Assembly: GCA_000719025.1 (NCBI GenBank) | Contig: JODP01000021.1 | Location: 144,989-208,988 of the forward strand | Reading direction: 5' to 3' | Source of the DNA: Kineosporia aurantiaca JCM 3230 | GTDB lineage: Bacteria > Actinomycetota > Actinomycetes > Actinomycetales > Kineosporiaceae | DNA length: 64,000 bases | Shown: positions 1 to 9,044 of the stretch, piece after piece | How positions within the stretch are numbered: the first letter of the stretch is position 1 | How the letters are laid out: each line of letters opens with the position of its first letter | Notes under the pieces: generated by a model | What the model was told of the DNA's origin: nothing | Databases searched by the model: none | The model's input: only the letters and a program-made list of their open reading frames with translations | Program-made: the position numbers and the translations under genes

Positions 1-685
1 GCCGGAAGGCGCGCACCGTGCGAGCCCCGCCGATCGTCTCCAGAAGCTGCTGCTGCTGTTCACCGGCGGCGATCCGCTGGGCGGCGTAGACGTTCCCGGC
101 GCGCCGCAGGTACCGCCGCACGGCCACCACCTGCACCGGCACCGCCAGCAGGGCGGCCACCAGGAACCGCCAGTCGAGCACGGTCAGGGCGGCCAGAGTA
201 AGGACGATGGCCAGCCCGGAGCGGGCGAACTCGGGTAACGCTTCGCGGACTCCCTCGCTGATCTTCGTGACGTCGTTCGTCACCCGCGAGGTGAGGTCAC
301 CGGAACCGGCCCGCTCGACGTCGGCGATCGGCAGCTGCAGCGCCCGCTCGACGAACCGCTCGCGCAGCCCGGCCAGCGCCGACTCCCCGGCGGTGGCCAG
401 CTGGGACAGGCCGATCGGGGTGAGCAGGCCCTGCACCAGCGCCACCAGGCCGATCCCGACGGCCGGCCCGACCAGGGCGGAGGCCGGGCGATGATCGGCC
501 ACGACGTCCACGATCCGGCCCAGCAGCGGGGAACTGAGCAGGCTCACCGCAGTGGCCAGCACCAGCACCACCAGGCCGGAGATCGCCGGAACCCGTTGCG
601 GGCGGATCAGGCTCCAGACCACCTGCCGGCAGCGGGGGGCGGTCGCCACCGGGAGGCGGGTGGCTCCGGTCTCAGGGGTGGTCAT
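1..685 (-). CDS. ABC exporter half-transporter, membrane domain (partial, cut by window edge)
   Basis: Reading leftwards from the ATG at 683-685, about 228 residues are visible before the window ends. They form the N-terminal part of a type-IV (ABCB-like) exporter membrane domain: a short cytoplasmic start, hydrophobic helices, and the charged intracellular loop pattern ERAGSGDLTSRVTNDVTKI typical of these half-transporters. The ATPase domain must lie beyond position 1. The start overlaps the stop of the upstream ABC gene by 4 bases (ATGA), so the two are co-translated and probably form a heterodimer. Because the partner has a damaged nucleotide site, this subunit is expected to carry the working ATPase (inference). 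The neighbouring iron box and ferric-siderophore permease genes suggest siderophore export, or IrtAB-like import. Confidence 0.85.
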   Translation of the reverse strand, partial: MTTPETGATRLPVATAPRCRQVVWSLIRPQRVPAISGLVVLVLATAVSLLSSPLLGRIVDVVADHRPASALVGPAVGIGLVALVQGLLTPIGLSQLATAGESALAGLRERFVERALQLPIADVERAGSGDLTSRVTNDVTKISEGVREALPEFARSGLAIVLTLAALTVLDWRFLVAALLAVPVQVVAVRRYLRRAGNVYAAQRIAAGEQQQQLLETIGGARTVRAFR

Positions 686-2382
686 GACAACACCGTGGTT
701 CGGTAGGTCTCGTTCTCGCGCAACAGATCTGCATGCCTTCCCTCGGTCACGGTCCGCCCGTCCACCAGCAGCACCACCCGGTCGGTGACGGACAGCAGGG
801 CCGGGCTGGTGGTCACCAGAACCGTGGTCCGGCCCTCGCGGACGCTGCGCAAGCCGCCGGCGATCCGGGCCTCGGTGACGCTGTCCACCGCCGTGGTCGG
901 GTCGTGCAGCACCAGAACCGGTGCGTCCAGGTTCAGGGCCCGGGCCAGCGCGACCCGCTGGCGCTGCCCACCGGAGAGATTGCCCCCGCGTTCGGTCAGC
1001 ACCGTCGCGCGTCCGTCCGGCAGGCTGGCGATCACCTCGTCCGCCGCGCTCGCGACCAGCACCCGTTCGGTGAGTTCGGCGCTACCAGTGATGCTTTCCA
1101 GCATTGGGCCGCCGAACAGCTCGGCGTTGTGGGCGGCGACCAGGACCCGGGCGCGCACCTCGTCGGGATGCAGGTCGGAGAGCGGGACTCCGCCGAGCCG
1201 GGCCTGGCCGGACTCCGGGTCGATCTCCCGCCCCAGCACCCGCAGCAGGGCCACCGCATCGGCCGGGTCCCGCGGCACCACCCCGACCATTTCTCCCGGT
1301 CCGGCGCTCAGATCAAGGTCTTTCAGGCAGCCCGAGGCGATATTCCGGAGAGAGATTCCGGCGAAGGATGCCGGCCCGCCCTTCGCGGTTCCCTCGCCGA
1401 CCAGTTCGGGACTGGACAGCACCTCGGCCACCCGCCCGGCGCTGGCCCGCCCGGCCGCGAACTCCGAGCCGACCCAGGCGAACACCTGCAGCGGGCCGAG
1501 CAGGAACTGGGCCAGGCCGATCGCCGCGGTCAGGTCACCGATGCTGATCTTCCCGTCCAGCGCCAGTTTTCCGCCGAGCGCCGCCACCAGGGCCAGGAAG
1601 ACGCCGGTCATCAGCAGGATGGCGCCCTCGTAGGCGCCCCGCGCCCGGGCCGCCCGCACGGTGGCGGTCAGCGCCCGCCGGCTGGGGATCCGGTAGCGCT
1701 CGACCGCGGCCGCCTCGGCCCCGATGCCCTTGAGCACCCGCAGCCCGGCGACCAGGTCGGCGGCCACGCCCGAAGCGGCCGCGGCCTCCTCCTGCTCGGC
1801 CTCGCTCCGGCTCTCCAGGGGACGCCCGAGCACCGCGGTCAGCCACACCATCAGCGGAGCGCCGATCAGCACCAGCAGACCGAGCGGCAGGCTGACCACC
1901 AGCAACGCGACCGCGGCCACGATCATCGCGGTGATCTGCGCGGCGGCCAGGGCCACGGCAGTGCTGACCGCCCCGACGCGCTGCGCGTCACTGGTTGCGA
2001 TGCTGGCCAGGGCGCCCGGTAACCGGCCTTCCTCGGCGCCGCCACGAGCGTCCAAAACCCTCTCGGTGAGCCGCATCCGCAGATCGTGGGCGCCCCACTC
2101 GGCCACCGCCTCGATCTTCCGGGCGCCGTACCGGTAGCTGTTGGACAACGTGACGAAGAGCGCGGCCAGGAGCCCGATCCAGAGCAGCAGGTCCGAAGCC
2201 CGCCCGTCCGGGCTCACCGCCCGGTCGATCACCCGGCCGATCACCACCGGCACCAGCGCCTCGCCGAACTGGTGCAGGCAGAGCAGCACGGTGGCGGTGC
2301 CGAGCAGACCGCGCCGGCTCAGGACGGTACTGCGCAGCACGTCTTTCCCGGTTATCCCTGGGGCAGCACTGGACACGCTCAT
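682..2382 (-). CDS. ABC exporter half-transporter with degenerate ATPase site
   Basis: This 566-residue protein has an N-terminal six-helix ABCB-type membrane domain (about residues 25-310) and a C-terminal nucleotide-binding domain. The signature motif LSGGQRQR is intact. The Walker A position reads GVVPRDPADAVALL, with no GxxGxGKS/T and no lysine. The Walker B/catalytic stretch is LVLHDPTTAVD, where the usual DE is replaced by HD. Heterodimeric exporters commonly have one weak site, but loss of the P-loop lysine is stronger than usual. It is coupled by a 4-base overlap to the next half-transporter and preceded by an iron box, so it is probably iron-repressed and involved in siderophore traffic. 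The ATG at 2382 lies directly beside the box. Confidence 0.88.
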   Translation of the reverse strand: MSVSSAAPGITGKDVLRSTVLSRRGLLGTATVLLCLHQFGEALVPVVIGRVIDRAVSPDGRASDLLLWIGLLAALFVTLSNSYRYGARKIEAVAEWGAHDLRMRLTERVLDARGGAEEGRLPGALASIATSDAQRVGAVSTAVALAAAQITAMIVAAVALLVVSLPLGLLVLIGAPLMVWLTAVLGRPLESRSEAEQEEAAAASGVAADLVAGLRVLKGIGAEAAAVERYRIPSRRALTATVRAARARGAYEGAILLMTGVFLALVAALGGKLALDGKISIGDLTAAIGLAQFLLGPLQVFAWVGSEFAAGRASAGRVAEVLSSPELVGEGTAKGGPASFAGISLRNIASGCLKDLDLSAGPGEMVGVVPRDPADAVALLRVLGREIDPESGQARLGGVPLSDLHPDEVRARVLVAAHNAELFGGPMLESITGSAELTERVLVASAADEVIASLPDGRATVLTERGGNLSGGQRQRVALARALNLDAPVLVLHDPTTAVDSVTEARIAGGLRSVREGRTTVLVTTSPALLSVTDRVVLLVDGRTVTEGRHADLLRENETYRTTVLS

Positions 2383-2383
2383 A

Positions 2384-2402
2384 TGAAGTAAGGCTAACCT
2401 AA
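2384..2402. promoter_or_regulatory. DtxR/IdeR-type iron box
   Basis: The 19-mer TGAAGTAAGGCTAACCTAA matches the consensus TTAGGTTAGGCTAACCTAA at about 15-16 of 19 positions, with one half perfect. It lies between the divergent ABC exporter gene (start 2382) and the FecCD permease gene (start 2463). A ferrous-iron-loaded repressor bound here could silence both directions. Family knowledge supports iron repression; no transcript start is visible. Confidence 0.8.
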
Positions 2403-2462
2403 CGATCCAGGGCGCTACGGCCCGGCGGGCGGCCGCCCGGAAGGGCTCACGGAGGAGGACGG

Positions 2463-3524
2463 ATGGCGCTGGCCGTCGATCTGCAGGACGGGCCGGACGA
2501 AGCCCCGGTCGAGTCCCGCGATCTCGGCGGACGCCGGTCGCTGCGGCTGATCGGCCTGGTCGCCGCGCTGCTCCTGCTCGGCCTGGTGATCGTGGCCAGC
2601 CTGGCCTTCGGCGCCAAGTTCATCCCGTTCGGCGAGAGCTGGCGGTTGTGGTGGCACAACGACGGCTCGACGAACGCCGCCATCATCCACGACCTGCGCC
2701 TGCCCCGGACCCTGGTCGGCGTGCTGGTCGGCGCGGCCCTGGGCCTGTCCGGCGCGCTGATGCAGGCGCTCACCCTGAACCCGCTGGCCGAGCCCGGTCT
2801 GCTCGGGGTGAACCTGGGCGCCTCCGCCGGGGTGGTGCTGGCCATCGCCTTCCTCGGCGTCACCACGATCAGCGGCTACGTCTGGTTCGCCTTCGCGGGC
2901 GCCGCGATCACCTCGGTCATCGTCTTCCTGCTGGGCAACACCGGCCGCTCGGCCACCCCCGACCGGCAGATCCTGGCCGGGGTCGCGATCACCACGGTGA
3001 TGGGCAGCGGCATCTACGCGGTCATCGTGATCAAGCCGGACGTGTTCAACAAGTACCGGTTCTGGGAGGTCGGCTCGCTCGGCGACGTCAGTGTCCCGGC
3101 CGCCTGGCGGGTCGCGCCGTTCGTGATCGCCGGCCTGCTGCTCGCGCTCTCCCTCGGCCCGGCGCTGAACGCCCTGGCGATGGGCGAGGAGACCGGCCGC
3201 GCACTGGGCGCCCACGTGATGCGCACCCGACTGCTCGGGATGCTCGCGGTCACCCTGCTCTGCGGCGGCGCCACCGCGGTGGTCGGCCCGATCTACTTCG
3301 TCGGCCTGGCCGTGCCGCACGTGACCCGGATGTTCACCGGCCCCGACCAGCGCTGGATCCTGCTCTACTCCATGGTGCTGGCCCCGGTGCTGCTGCTGAC
3401 CGCCGACATCATCGGCCGGGTCATCGTCTCCCCGTCGGAACTCGAGGTCGGCATCGTCACTGCTTTCGTGGGGGCGCCGATGTTCATCATCCTGGCCCGC
3501 CGTCGCCGGCTGGCCCAGCTTTGA
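2463..3524 (+). CDS. FecCD-family ferric-siderophore ABC permease, first subunit
   Basis: A 353-residue polytopic protein with about nine to ten hydrophobic segments and FecCD/BtuC-family landmarks: DLRLPRTLVGVLVGAALGLSGALMQ near residues 75-100, NPLAEPGLLGVNLGAS, and a C-terminal GPIYFVGLAVPHVTRMF segment. It should form half of the membrane channel that moves ferric siderophores into the cytoplasm. A GGAGGA ribosome site lies about 5 bases before ATG 2463. Its stop overlaps the TTG start candidate of the next permease, and the ATPase follows, so the three form an import operon. No substrate-binding lipoprotein is encoded here; it must be elsewhere. Confidence 0.93.
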   Translation: MALAVDLQDGPDEAPVESRDLGGRRSLRLIGLVAALLLLGLVIVASLAFGAKFIPFGESWRLWWHNDGSTNAAIIHDLRLPRTLVGVLVGAALGLSGALMQALTLNPLAEPGLLGVNLGASAGVVLAIAFLGVTTISGYVWFAFAGAAITSVIVFLLGNTGRSATPDRQILAGVAITTVMGSGIYAVIVIKPDVFNKYRFWEVGSLGDVSVPAAWRVAPFVIAGLLLALSLGPALNALAMGEETGRALGAHVMRTRLLGMLAVTLLCGGATAVVGPIYFVGLAVPHVTRMFTGPDQRWILLYSMVLAPVLLLTADIIGRVIVSPSELEVGIVTAFVGAPMFIILARRRRLAQL

Positions 3525-4573
3525 CCGCCCAGACCCCGCTCAGCGGAAGGGTGGTGCGCACTCCCACCGGTTCGTTGTCGGCCCGGATCGACCTGCGAGC
3601 CACCGGCATCGTGCTGGTCCTGCTCCTGCTCGCCCTCGCCATCGCGCTCTACAGCCTGGCCAGTGGCGACTTCCCGGTGCCGCTGGCCGACGTGGTGCGC
3701 ACCCTGCTCGGCGAGCAGACCGGTGGGGCCCGGTTCATCATCATGGACCTGCGCCTGCCCCGGACGCTGACCGCGCTGCTGGTCGGCGCCGCGCTCGGGG
3801 TCAGCGGCGGGATCTTCCAGAACCTCACCCGGAACCCGCTCGGTAGCCCGGATTTCATCGGCCTGACCACCGGCGCCTCCACCGGGGCGCTGATCGTCAT
3901 CCTGGTGATGCACGGCAGCACCAACCAGATCGCGGTCGGCGCCCTGATCGGCTGCACCGCCACCTCCGCCGCCATCTACGTGCTGGCCTACCGCAAGGGT
4001 TCGCAGGCGTTCCGGCTGATCCTGGTCGGCATCGGCCTCGCGGCCATGCTCGACGCGTTCAACTCGTTCCTGATCACCCGGGCCCGGCTGGACGAGGCGG
4101 TCGGTGCCCAGGTCTGGATGATCGGCACGCTGAACGGCCGCTCCTGGGACCAGGTCCGGCCGCTGGCCCTGGCCGTGCTGATCCTGCTGCCGGTCGCGTT
4201 CGGGCAGGGCCGGCACCTGAACCTGCTCTCCCTCGGCGACGAGGCGGCGACGGCGCTCGGCGTCCCGGTCGAGCGCACCCGCGGCATCCTTTTCACCTGC
4301 GCCGTCGCCCTGGCCGCGATCGCCACCTCGGCGGCCGGGCCGATCTCGTTCGTCGCGCTGGCCGCTCCGCAACTGGCCCTGCGGATCACCCGGACCGCGG
4401 GGGCGGGCCTGCCCGGGGCGGCCGCGATGGGCGCGCTGCTGATGGTGGCCAGCGACTGGGTGGCCCAGCGGGCGCTGAGCACCGGCCCGGTCCCGGTCGG
4501 GATCGCCACCGGCCTGCTCGGCGGGGCGTATCTGTGCTGGTTGCTGGTGCACGAATGGCGGAAGGGGCGTTGA
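3521..4573 (+). CDS. FecCD-family ferric-siderophore ABC permease, second subunit
   Basis: A FepG-like permease of about 350 residues. It shares DLRLPRTLTALLVGAALG and the NPLGSPDFIGLTTGAS loop with the first subunit, and ends with AAGPISFVALAAPQLALRI. The reading frame stays open far upstream, but the family homology begins only after 3521. I chose TTG 3521 because it overlaps the upstream stop (TTGA coupling). GTG 3554, preceded by GGAAGG, is a reasonable alternative and shortens the protein by 11 residues. It pairs with the upstream subunit to form the heterodimeric channel. Confidence 0.9.
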   Translation: MTAQTPLSGRVVRTPTGSLSARIDLRATGIVLVLLLLALAIALYSLASGDFPVPLADVVRTLLGEQTGGARFIIMDLRLPRTLTALLVGAALGVSGGIFQNLTRNPLGSPDFIGLTTGASTGALIVILVMHGSTNQIAVGALIGCTATSAAIYVLAYRKGSQAFRLILVGIGLAAMLDAFNSFLITRARLDEAVGAQVWMIGTLNGRSWDQVRPLALAVLILLPVAFGQGRHLNLLSLGDEAATALGVPVERTRGILFTCAVALAAIATSAAGPISFVALAAPQLALRITRTAGAGLPGAAAMGALLMVASDWVAQRALSTGPVPVGIATGLLGGAYLCWLLVHEWRKGR

Positions 4574-4577
4574 TCGG

Positions 4578-5420
4578 ATGAGCAGGCTGTGGGCGGAGGG
4601 ACTGACCCTCAGCTACGACCAGCGGGTGGTCGCGGAGAACCTCGGGGTGAGGATCCCGGACGGCGAGTTCACCGTCATCGTCGGCCCCAACGCGTGCGGG
4701 AAGTCCACCCTGCTCAAGGCACTGGCCCGGCTGCTGGGCCCGAAGGCCGGTCAGGTGCACCTGGACGACCGGGCGATCGGCGGCTACACCAGCAAGCAGG
4801 TGGCGCACCGCCTGGGCCTGCTTCCGCAGTCGCCGCTTGCCCCGAGCGGGATCACCGTGGGCGACCTGGTGGCCCGGGGCCGGTACGCGCACCAGTCGCT
4901 GCTGCGCCAGTGGTCCAAGCAGGACGAGGCCATCGTGGTCGAGGCGATGGAACAGACCAACGTCCACGAACTGTCCCAGCGGTACGTCAGCGAACTGTCC
5001 GGCGGGCAGCGGCAGCGGGTCTGGCTGGCCATGGCGCTGGCTCAGCAGACCCCGATCCTGCTGCTCGACGAGCCCACGACCTTTCTCGACATCACCCACC
5101 AGGTCGAGGTTCTCGACCTCTGCGCGGATCTGCACGAGCAGGGCCGCACCCTGGTCGCGGTGCTGCACGACCTGAACCTGGCCACCCGGTACGCGACCCA
5201 CCTGATCGCGATGCGGGACGGGGCGATCGTGGCCGAGGGCAACCCGGCCGACATCGTCACCGCCGAGATGGTCGAGCAGACCTTCGGACTGGCCTGCCGG
5301 GTGATCCCGGACCCGGAGACCGGGACCCCGCTGATCGTCCCGGTCGACCGCGCGGCCCGGAAGGCTCGCTCCCGGAAGGGTTCCCCCGACGAGAACGTGC
5401 GCCAGGCCGCAAAGGCCTGA
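4578..5420 (+). CDS. FepC-like ferric-siderophore ABC ATPase
   Basis: A 280-residue ABC ATPase with Walker A GPNACGKST (about residues 35-43), Q-loop in LLPQSPLAPSGITV, signature LSGGQRQRVWLAMALAQ, Walker B ILLLDEPTTFLD and switch histidine in VAVLHDLNLA. These match the FepC/FhuC family that energises FecCD permeases. It begins four bases after the second permease stop and completes the importer operon. The last ~20 residues are basic and low in complexity, and their coding sequence overlaps a strong hairpin. Confidence 0.94.
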   Translation: MSRLWAEGLTLSYDQRVVAENLGVRIPDGEFTVIVGPNACGKSTLLKALARLLGPKAGQVHLDDRAIGGYTSKQVAHRLGLLPQSPLAPSGITVGDLVARGRYAHQSLLRQWSKQDEAIVVEAMEQTNVHELSQRYVSELSGGQRQRVWLAMALAQQTPILLLDEPTTFLDITHQVEVLDLCADLHEQGRTLVAVLHDLNLATRYATHLIAMRDGAIVAEGNPADIVTAEMVEQTFGLACRVIPDPETGTPLIVPVDRAARKARSRKGSPDENVRQAAKA

Positions 5421-5427
5421 CGCACGT
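5395..5427 (+). terminator. Hairpin overlapping the end of the siderophore ATPase gene
   Basis: Arms ACGTGCGCCAGGCC and GGCCTGACGCACGT pair with a single mismatch around a short loop. The structure spans the stop codon at 5418-5420 and sits between convergent genes, so it probably terminates transcription from the left and perhaps from both sides. Only a weak pyrimidine-rich tract follows. Confidence 0.6.
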
Positions 5428-5445
5428 CCTTCATTCAAACGCTTT

Positions 5446-6498
5446 TCAGCAGGCCTCGTAGTGGTAGGCCTTGTCTCCGGCCGGCACCACGTCACGGTCG
5501 CGCAGGATGACCGAGATGGTCTTGCCCTGGGCGGCACAGGCGTTGCTGAAGTCGGACGCCTTGTTGTCGGTGTACTCGATCTCGTAGACCTGGTTGCCGT
5601 AGATGCTGGTGTAGGCGTCGCACTCGCCGTACTCCTGGCACTCCTCGGCGATCGCGAAGTCGAAACCGGCGCTGGTGGCGTCACTCTTGGTCAGCCCGGC
5701 GGTGTTCTTCTGGGCGATCGCCAGACCGGCCGCGTGCGCCTTGTCGGCCAGCAGCCTCGCCATCGCCACGTTGTTGGCCTTGGTCAGCAGGCCGCTCGAG
5801 CGGTCGTAGGTGTCCAGGTTGTCCGGCTCGATCGCCTTGAACCCGGCCGCGGCGCAGGCGTCGATCCACTTGCCCTCGATCGCCGCGATGGCCGTGCGGT
5901 TGGCCGCCGTGGAGGTGTCCAGGAAGTACTCGCCCGGCCAGTCCGGGTCCTCGAAGTTGCTGCCCGACTTGTTCTTCAGGAGCAGGCCGGACCAGGTGGA
6001 GGACTCACCGGGCTGGGACTGGAACGAGTTGATGTAGCAGATGTTGTACTTGCCGCTGACCGCCTTGTCGCTGTGGTCCCGGTCGACGATCGCGACCGCC
6101 GCGGCCGGCGTGTAGGCGCCACCGATCTGGTAGTCGAACTGACCGTTGGCCGGCGGCAGGGAGACGCTGCCCGCGGCCGCCGTGGTCGAGGGGGCCGTGG
6201 CCGGCGCCGTGGTCGAGGTGGTGGTGGCCGGCTTGGTGGTGGAGGTGGTGGCCGGCTTGGTGGTCGCCGTGGTCTTCGACGGCGTGCTGGTGGCGGTGGC
6301 CTTGGGGGTGCTGCTCGCGGTGGGCGAGGCGGTGCCGGTCCCGGTGGGCGTGGCGTGCCCGTGACCGTGGCCGCCACGGTGCTCGTGGTCCCGGTTCGCT
6401 GCGCTGGCGACGCTGTACGACCCGATGCCGAGAAGCAGGACGAGTCCGGCCGCCGAGGCCACGACCACTCGACGACGGCTGCTGCGCTTGATGCTCAA
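5446..6498 (-). CDS. Secreted GH114-type endo-alpha-1,4-polygalactosaminidase
   Basis: A 350-residue exported protein. A twin-basic start and hydrophobic segment (about residues 8-32) form a signal peptide or anchor. A histidine-rich patch and a long Thr/Ser/Pro/Ala linker (about 40-115) follow, then a catalytic domain. Residues such as FDYQIGGAY, NICYINSFQS, the acidic IEPDNLDTYDR strand and the IAEECQEYGECDAY segment match the spherulin-4/GH114 family, which cleaves galactosamine-containing polysaccharide. It would act at or outside the cell surface. It converges with the siderophore operon and has its own upstream region of 288 bases, in which I see no further gene. Confidence 0.82.
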   Translation of the reverse strand: MSIKRSSRRRVVVASAAGLVLLLGIGSYSVASAANRDHEHRGGHGHGHATPTGTGTASPTASSTPKATATSTPSKTTATTKPATTSTTKPATTTSTTAPATAPSTTAAAGSVSLPPANGQFDYQIGGAYTPAAAVAIVDRDHSDKAVSGKYNICYINSFQSQPGESSTWSGLLLKNKSGSNFEDPDWPGEYFLDTSTAANRTAIAAIEGKWIDACAAAGFKAIEPDNLDTYDRSSGLLTKANNVAMARLLADKAHAAGLAIAQKNTAGLTKSDATSAGFDFAIAEECQEYGECDAYTSIYGNQVYEIEYTDNKASDFSNACAAQGKTISVILRDRDVVPAGDKAYHYEAC

Positions 6499-6786
6499 TG
6501 CCCTTCCTTACCTTCGGAACGCCCCGCCTCGGGCTGACCCCTGGCGACCAGTGCCGGATCGTCCCCCCAATGAGGCGCGCCGGCTGAACGTTCCGTAACC
6601 GCTGCCAAGGTAGGGACGCTGGATGCGTCGGAACGTTAATAGAGACCTAGGTTTCGGTTTTGCTCGAAAAAGAACCATTTCGATCTGAACCGATCACCTC
6701 GAGCGCCCGTGTCTGAGCTGAACCGGGCGGCTGTCCGGACCGTGTAAGGGATGGGCACGGTCGCCGTTCGCCCGGGAGGGACAGCC

Positions 6787-7248
6787 ATGGATCGGGAACG
6801 ACCGGGCGCGCCGGTCAAACGGCGCCGGGCGGGAGGTCAGCAGCAGGTCGGTCCCGCAGACCCGTTTCTCGCGGTTCCCGAGGTGGCGGACATCGGCCAG
6901 ATCCTGGACGGGCTGGGCCGGGTGGCCGAGCGGCGGGCGGCGGCGGCGCTGCGCCTGGCCCCCGGCGGGATTCTCTGCTGGCTCTACCGGGACATCGACT
7001 TCGGCGGACCTCAGCTGGCGGTGCCGTCCGAGGAGGGACGACTGCAACCGGACGGCAGTGTGCTGGTCGAGCTGGACGACTGGTGGCGCTACAACCTGAC
7101 CGCGGTGAAGCCGGGCACCCTGCGCTTCCGTCGGGCCGAGCTGATTCCCCGGGTCGACCATCTGCCGGTGACCACGGTCCGGCTGCCGATGGCCATGACT
7201 CCACCCGGTTACAACGACCTGATCGGCGCCCTCCGGCTGGTGCGCTGA
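6787..7248 (+). CDS. Uncharacterised 153-residue protein
   Basis: The ATG at 6787 is chosen because GGGAGGGA lies seven bases upstream; an in-frame ATG at 6751 has no such site. The protein begins with a basic stretch (VKRRRAGGQQQ), has an amphipathic region around residues 25-60, and then a compact beta-like segment rich in Trp, Tyr and Phe (CWLYRDIDFGGPQ, DDWWRYNLTAVKPG). There is no signal peptide or membrane segment and I do not recognise a family. It lies 78 bases upstream of the ImmA-like peptidase gene, but separate transcription is possible. Confidence 0.6.
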   Translation: MDRERPGAPVKRRRAGGQQQVGPADPFLAVPEVADIGQILDGLGRVAERRAAAALRLAPGGILCWLYRDIDFGGPQLAVPSEEGRLQPDGSVLVELDDWWRYNLTAVKPGTLRFRRAELIPRVDHLPVTTVRLPMAMTPPGYNDLIGALRLVR

Positions 7249-7326
7249 GACCGGGTTCACTGGTGCTGGTGTGACGTGTGTTACAACAGACATTCGGGAT
7301 GATCCGGACCGGTAGCCTGCGCAGAG

Positions 7327-7794
7327 ATGCGAGAAGGACCTCTGCGCCGGCGGTGCCGCGCCCTGTTACGCGAGCTGAACGTGCCTGCCCCGTTCGGTCC
7401 CGGTGAGCTGTGCCGACGGCTGTCCGAGCACCGGGGCCGGGAGATCCGGCTGGTGCCGTTCCCGATCGAGTCGCCCGGCCCGTTCGGGCTGTGGCTGAGC
7501 ACCGACGAGGCCGACGTGGTGATCTACCAGTCCCAGACCACCCGGTCCCACCAGGAACACATCATCCTGCACGAACTCGGGCACATCATTGCTGGTCACG
7601 AGGGTGAGGTGCGGGGAGTGCCGCGCAGTGCCTACGACAGCCGCCAGGAGCGCGAGGCCGAGCTGATCGCCACCATCCTGCACGAGTGGGCCGGCCGCTC
7701 CGACGGGCTCGGTGCGGAAGACCGGGAGAGCGTTCCGGAGACTGCCGCGCTGGACCGGATCGGGCACGCGATCGCCCGCGGAGGCTGGTCGTGA
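7327..7794 (+). CDS. ImmA/IrrE-family metallopeptidase
   Basis: A 155-residue cytoplasmic protein with a zinc-peptidase motif HELGH at residues 82-86 and a further acidic region EREAELIATILHEWA that supplies the usual third ligand. Proteins of this family cleave or inactivate partner XRE repressors (ImmA/ImmR, IrrE/DdrO). The gene overlaps the following membrane protein by four bases, and an XRE regulator is encoded convergently just downstream, so a peptidase-repressor pair is likely (inference). Confidence 0.87.
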   Translation: MREGPLRRRCRALLRELNVPAPFGPGELCRRLSEHRGREIRLVPFPIESPGPFGLWLSTDEADVVIYQSQTTRSHQEHIILHELGHIIAGHEGEVRGVPRSAYDSRQEREAELIATILHEWAGRSDGLGAEDRESVPETAALDRIGHAIARGGWS

Positions 7795-9044
7795 ACCTGG
7801 CGCTCAGCATCGTCGTGGAGCTCGCGCTGGTCTGGGCCGCCGTGGTCAAGCTGCTGCACCTGCGGCGCTCGCCCGACGACCGGCCGTTGCGTGCCGTGGC
7901 CGGGATCTGCGTCTGCCTGGCCCTCGCCCCGGTGCCCACCCTGCCTGGAGTGAAAGACCTGGTCGAGGGCATAATGCCCGGGCTCGCCAAGCTCCTGCTG
8001 AACCTGGTCACGGTGACCGCCACCTACTTCCTGATGGACTTCTTCGGCTCCTCGGTCGGCGGCCCGGGTCCGGCCGCCCGGCTACGCCGGCTGCGGGCCG
8101 GCCTGCTGGTTGCGCAGGCGGTGATGACCGTGGCCTGGGCCACTGCACCGGAGCGGATCCGGGTCGGCCCGGCCGACCTGGGCAACCTTGACGACCGGCA
8201 CAGCGCGGTCTTCAGCGTGGCCGCCCTGGGGTTCATGGGCTACGGCCTGACCTATGCCTTCGCCTGGGCGGTCGGCTACGCCCGGGCCGCCCACCGGGTC
8301 CGGCTGCGCACCAGCCTGCGGATCGTCGCGGTCGCCCTGGCCGCCCTGCTGATCGCCTGCCTGACCAAGGCCGGGGTGGCGCTGGCCCTCGGCCTGGTCG
8401 GGAGCCTGCACCCCGACGACCCGGCGATCGTGGCCGTCAGCCGGCTCTGGCCGCCGTGCGTGTTGATCGGAACCCTGCTTCTGGTAACGGGTTTCTGTTA
8501 TCCGGCGGTGGCCTCGCTGCCGGGCCGGGTCCGGCGGTCCCGGGAACGCCGGCAGTTGTACCGCCGTCTCGGCCCGCTCTGGCACCGAATGCGCTCGGCC
8601 TTCCCGCATCTCGTGCTCGCCGGCCCGCGGTGGGCCGGTCTGGCCCGGAATATGGGCTGGATGCCGTGGACCTACCGGGCCTACTTCCGCCGGGTCATCG
8701 AAATTCGCGACACCATCGTGCAACTCGCGCCCTACTACGACCCGGAGGTGGTGCGGCGGGCGCGGGATCAGGTGGGTGAGGACGAGATTCGGGTCTGCGC
8801 GCTTCTGATGGCCGATGCGTTGCGTCGTAAGGGTGCCGAAAAACCCGTGGAGAAGCCCTTCGTACTACCACTTCTCGGCGGGGACGACCTGGACTCCGAC
8901 GCCCGCTGGCTGGCCGGTCTGGCCACCGAGCTCGAGCGGGTCGCCGATCAGCCGGCCGAGTCGTCCTGCTCCGGCCCGGTCTCGTCCGACGCGGTCTCGT
9001 CCGAGCCCGTCCCGTCCAGCACGTCCAGCATCCGTAGCACCTGA
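7791..9044 (+). CDS. MAB_1171c-like multipass membrane protein (DUF6545 type)
   Basis: GTG 7791 overlaps the peptidase stop (GTGA), giving 417 residues. The first ~245 residues contain about seven hydrophobic helices. The rest is a soluble, arginine-rich domain beginning VRRSRERRQLYRRLGPLW. This architecture resembles actinobacterial proteins labelled MAB_1171c-type putative transporters. Their substrate is unknown, so transport is only a label. They recur beside ImmA/IrrE peptidases and XRE regulators, exactly as here. The last 97 coding bases overlap the convergent regulator gene; the resulting tail is Ser/Pro/Val-rich and probably unstructured. Confidence 0.75.
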   Translation: MNLALSIVVELALVWAAVVKLLHLRRSPDDRPLRAVAGICVCLALAPVPTLPGVKDLVEGIMPGLAKLLLNLVTVTATYFLMDFFGSSVGGPGPAARLRRLRAGLLVAQAVMTVAWATAPERIRVGPADLGNLDDRHSAVFSVAALGFMGYGLTYAFAWAVGYARAAHRVRLRTSLRIVAVALAALLIACLTKAGVALALGLVGSLHPDDPAIVAVSRLWPPCVLIGTLLLVTGFCYPAVASLPGRVRRSRERRQLYRRLGPLWHRMRSAFPHLVLAGPRWAGLARNMGWMPWTYRAYFRRVIEIRDTIVQLAPYYDPEVVRRARDQVGEDEIRVCALLMADALRRKGAEKPVEKPFVLPLLGGDDLDSDARWLAGLATELERVADQPAESSCSGPVSSDAVSSEPVPSSTSSIRST

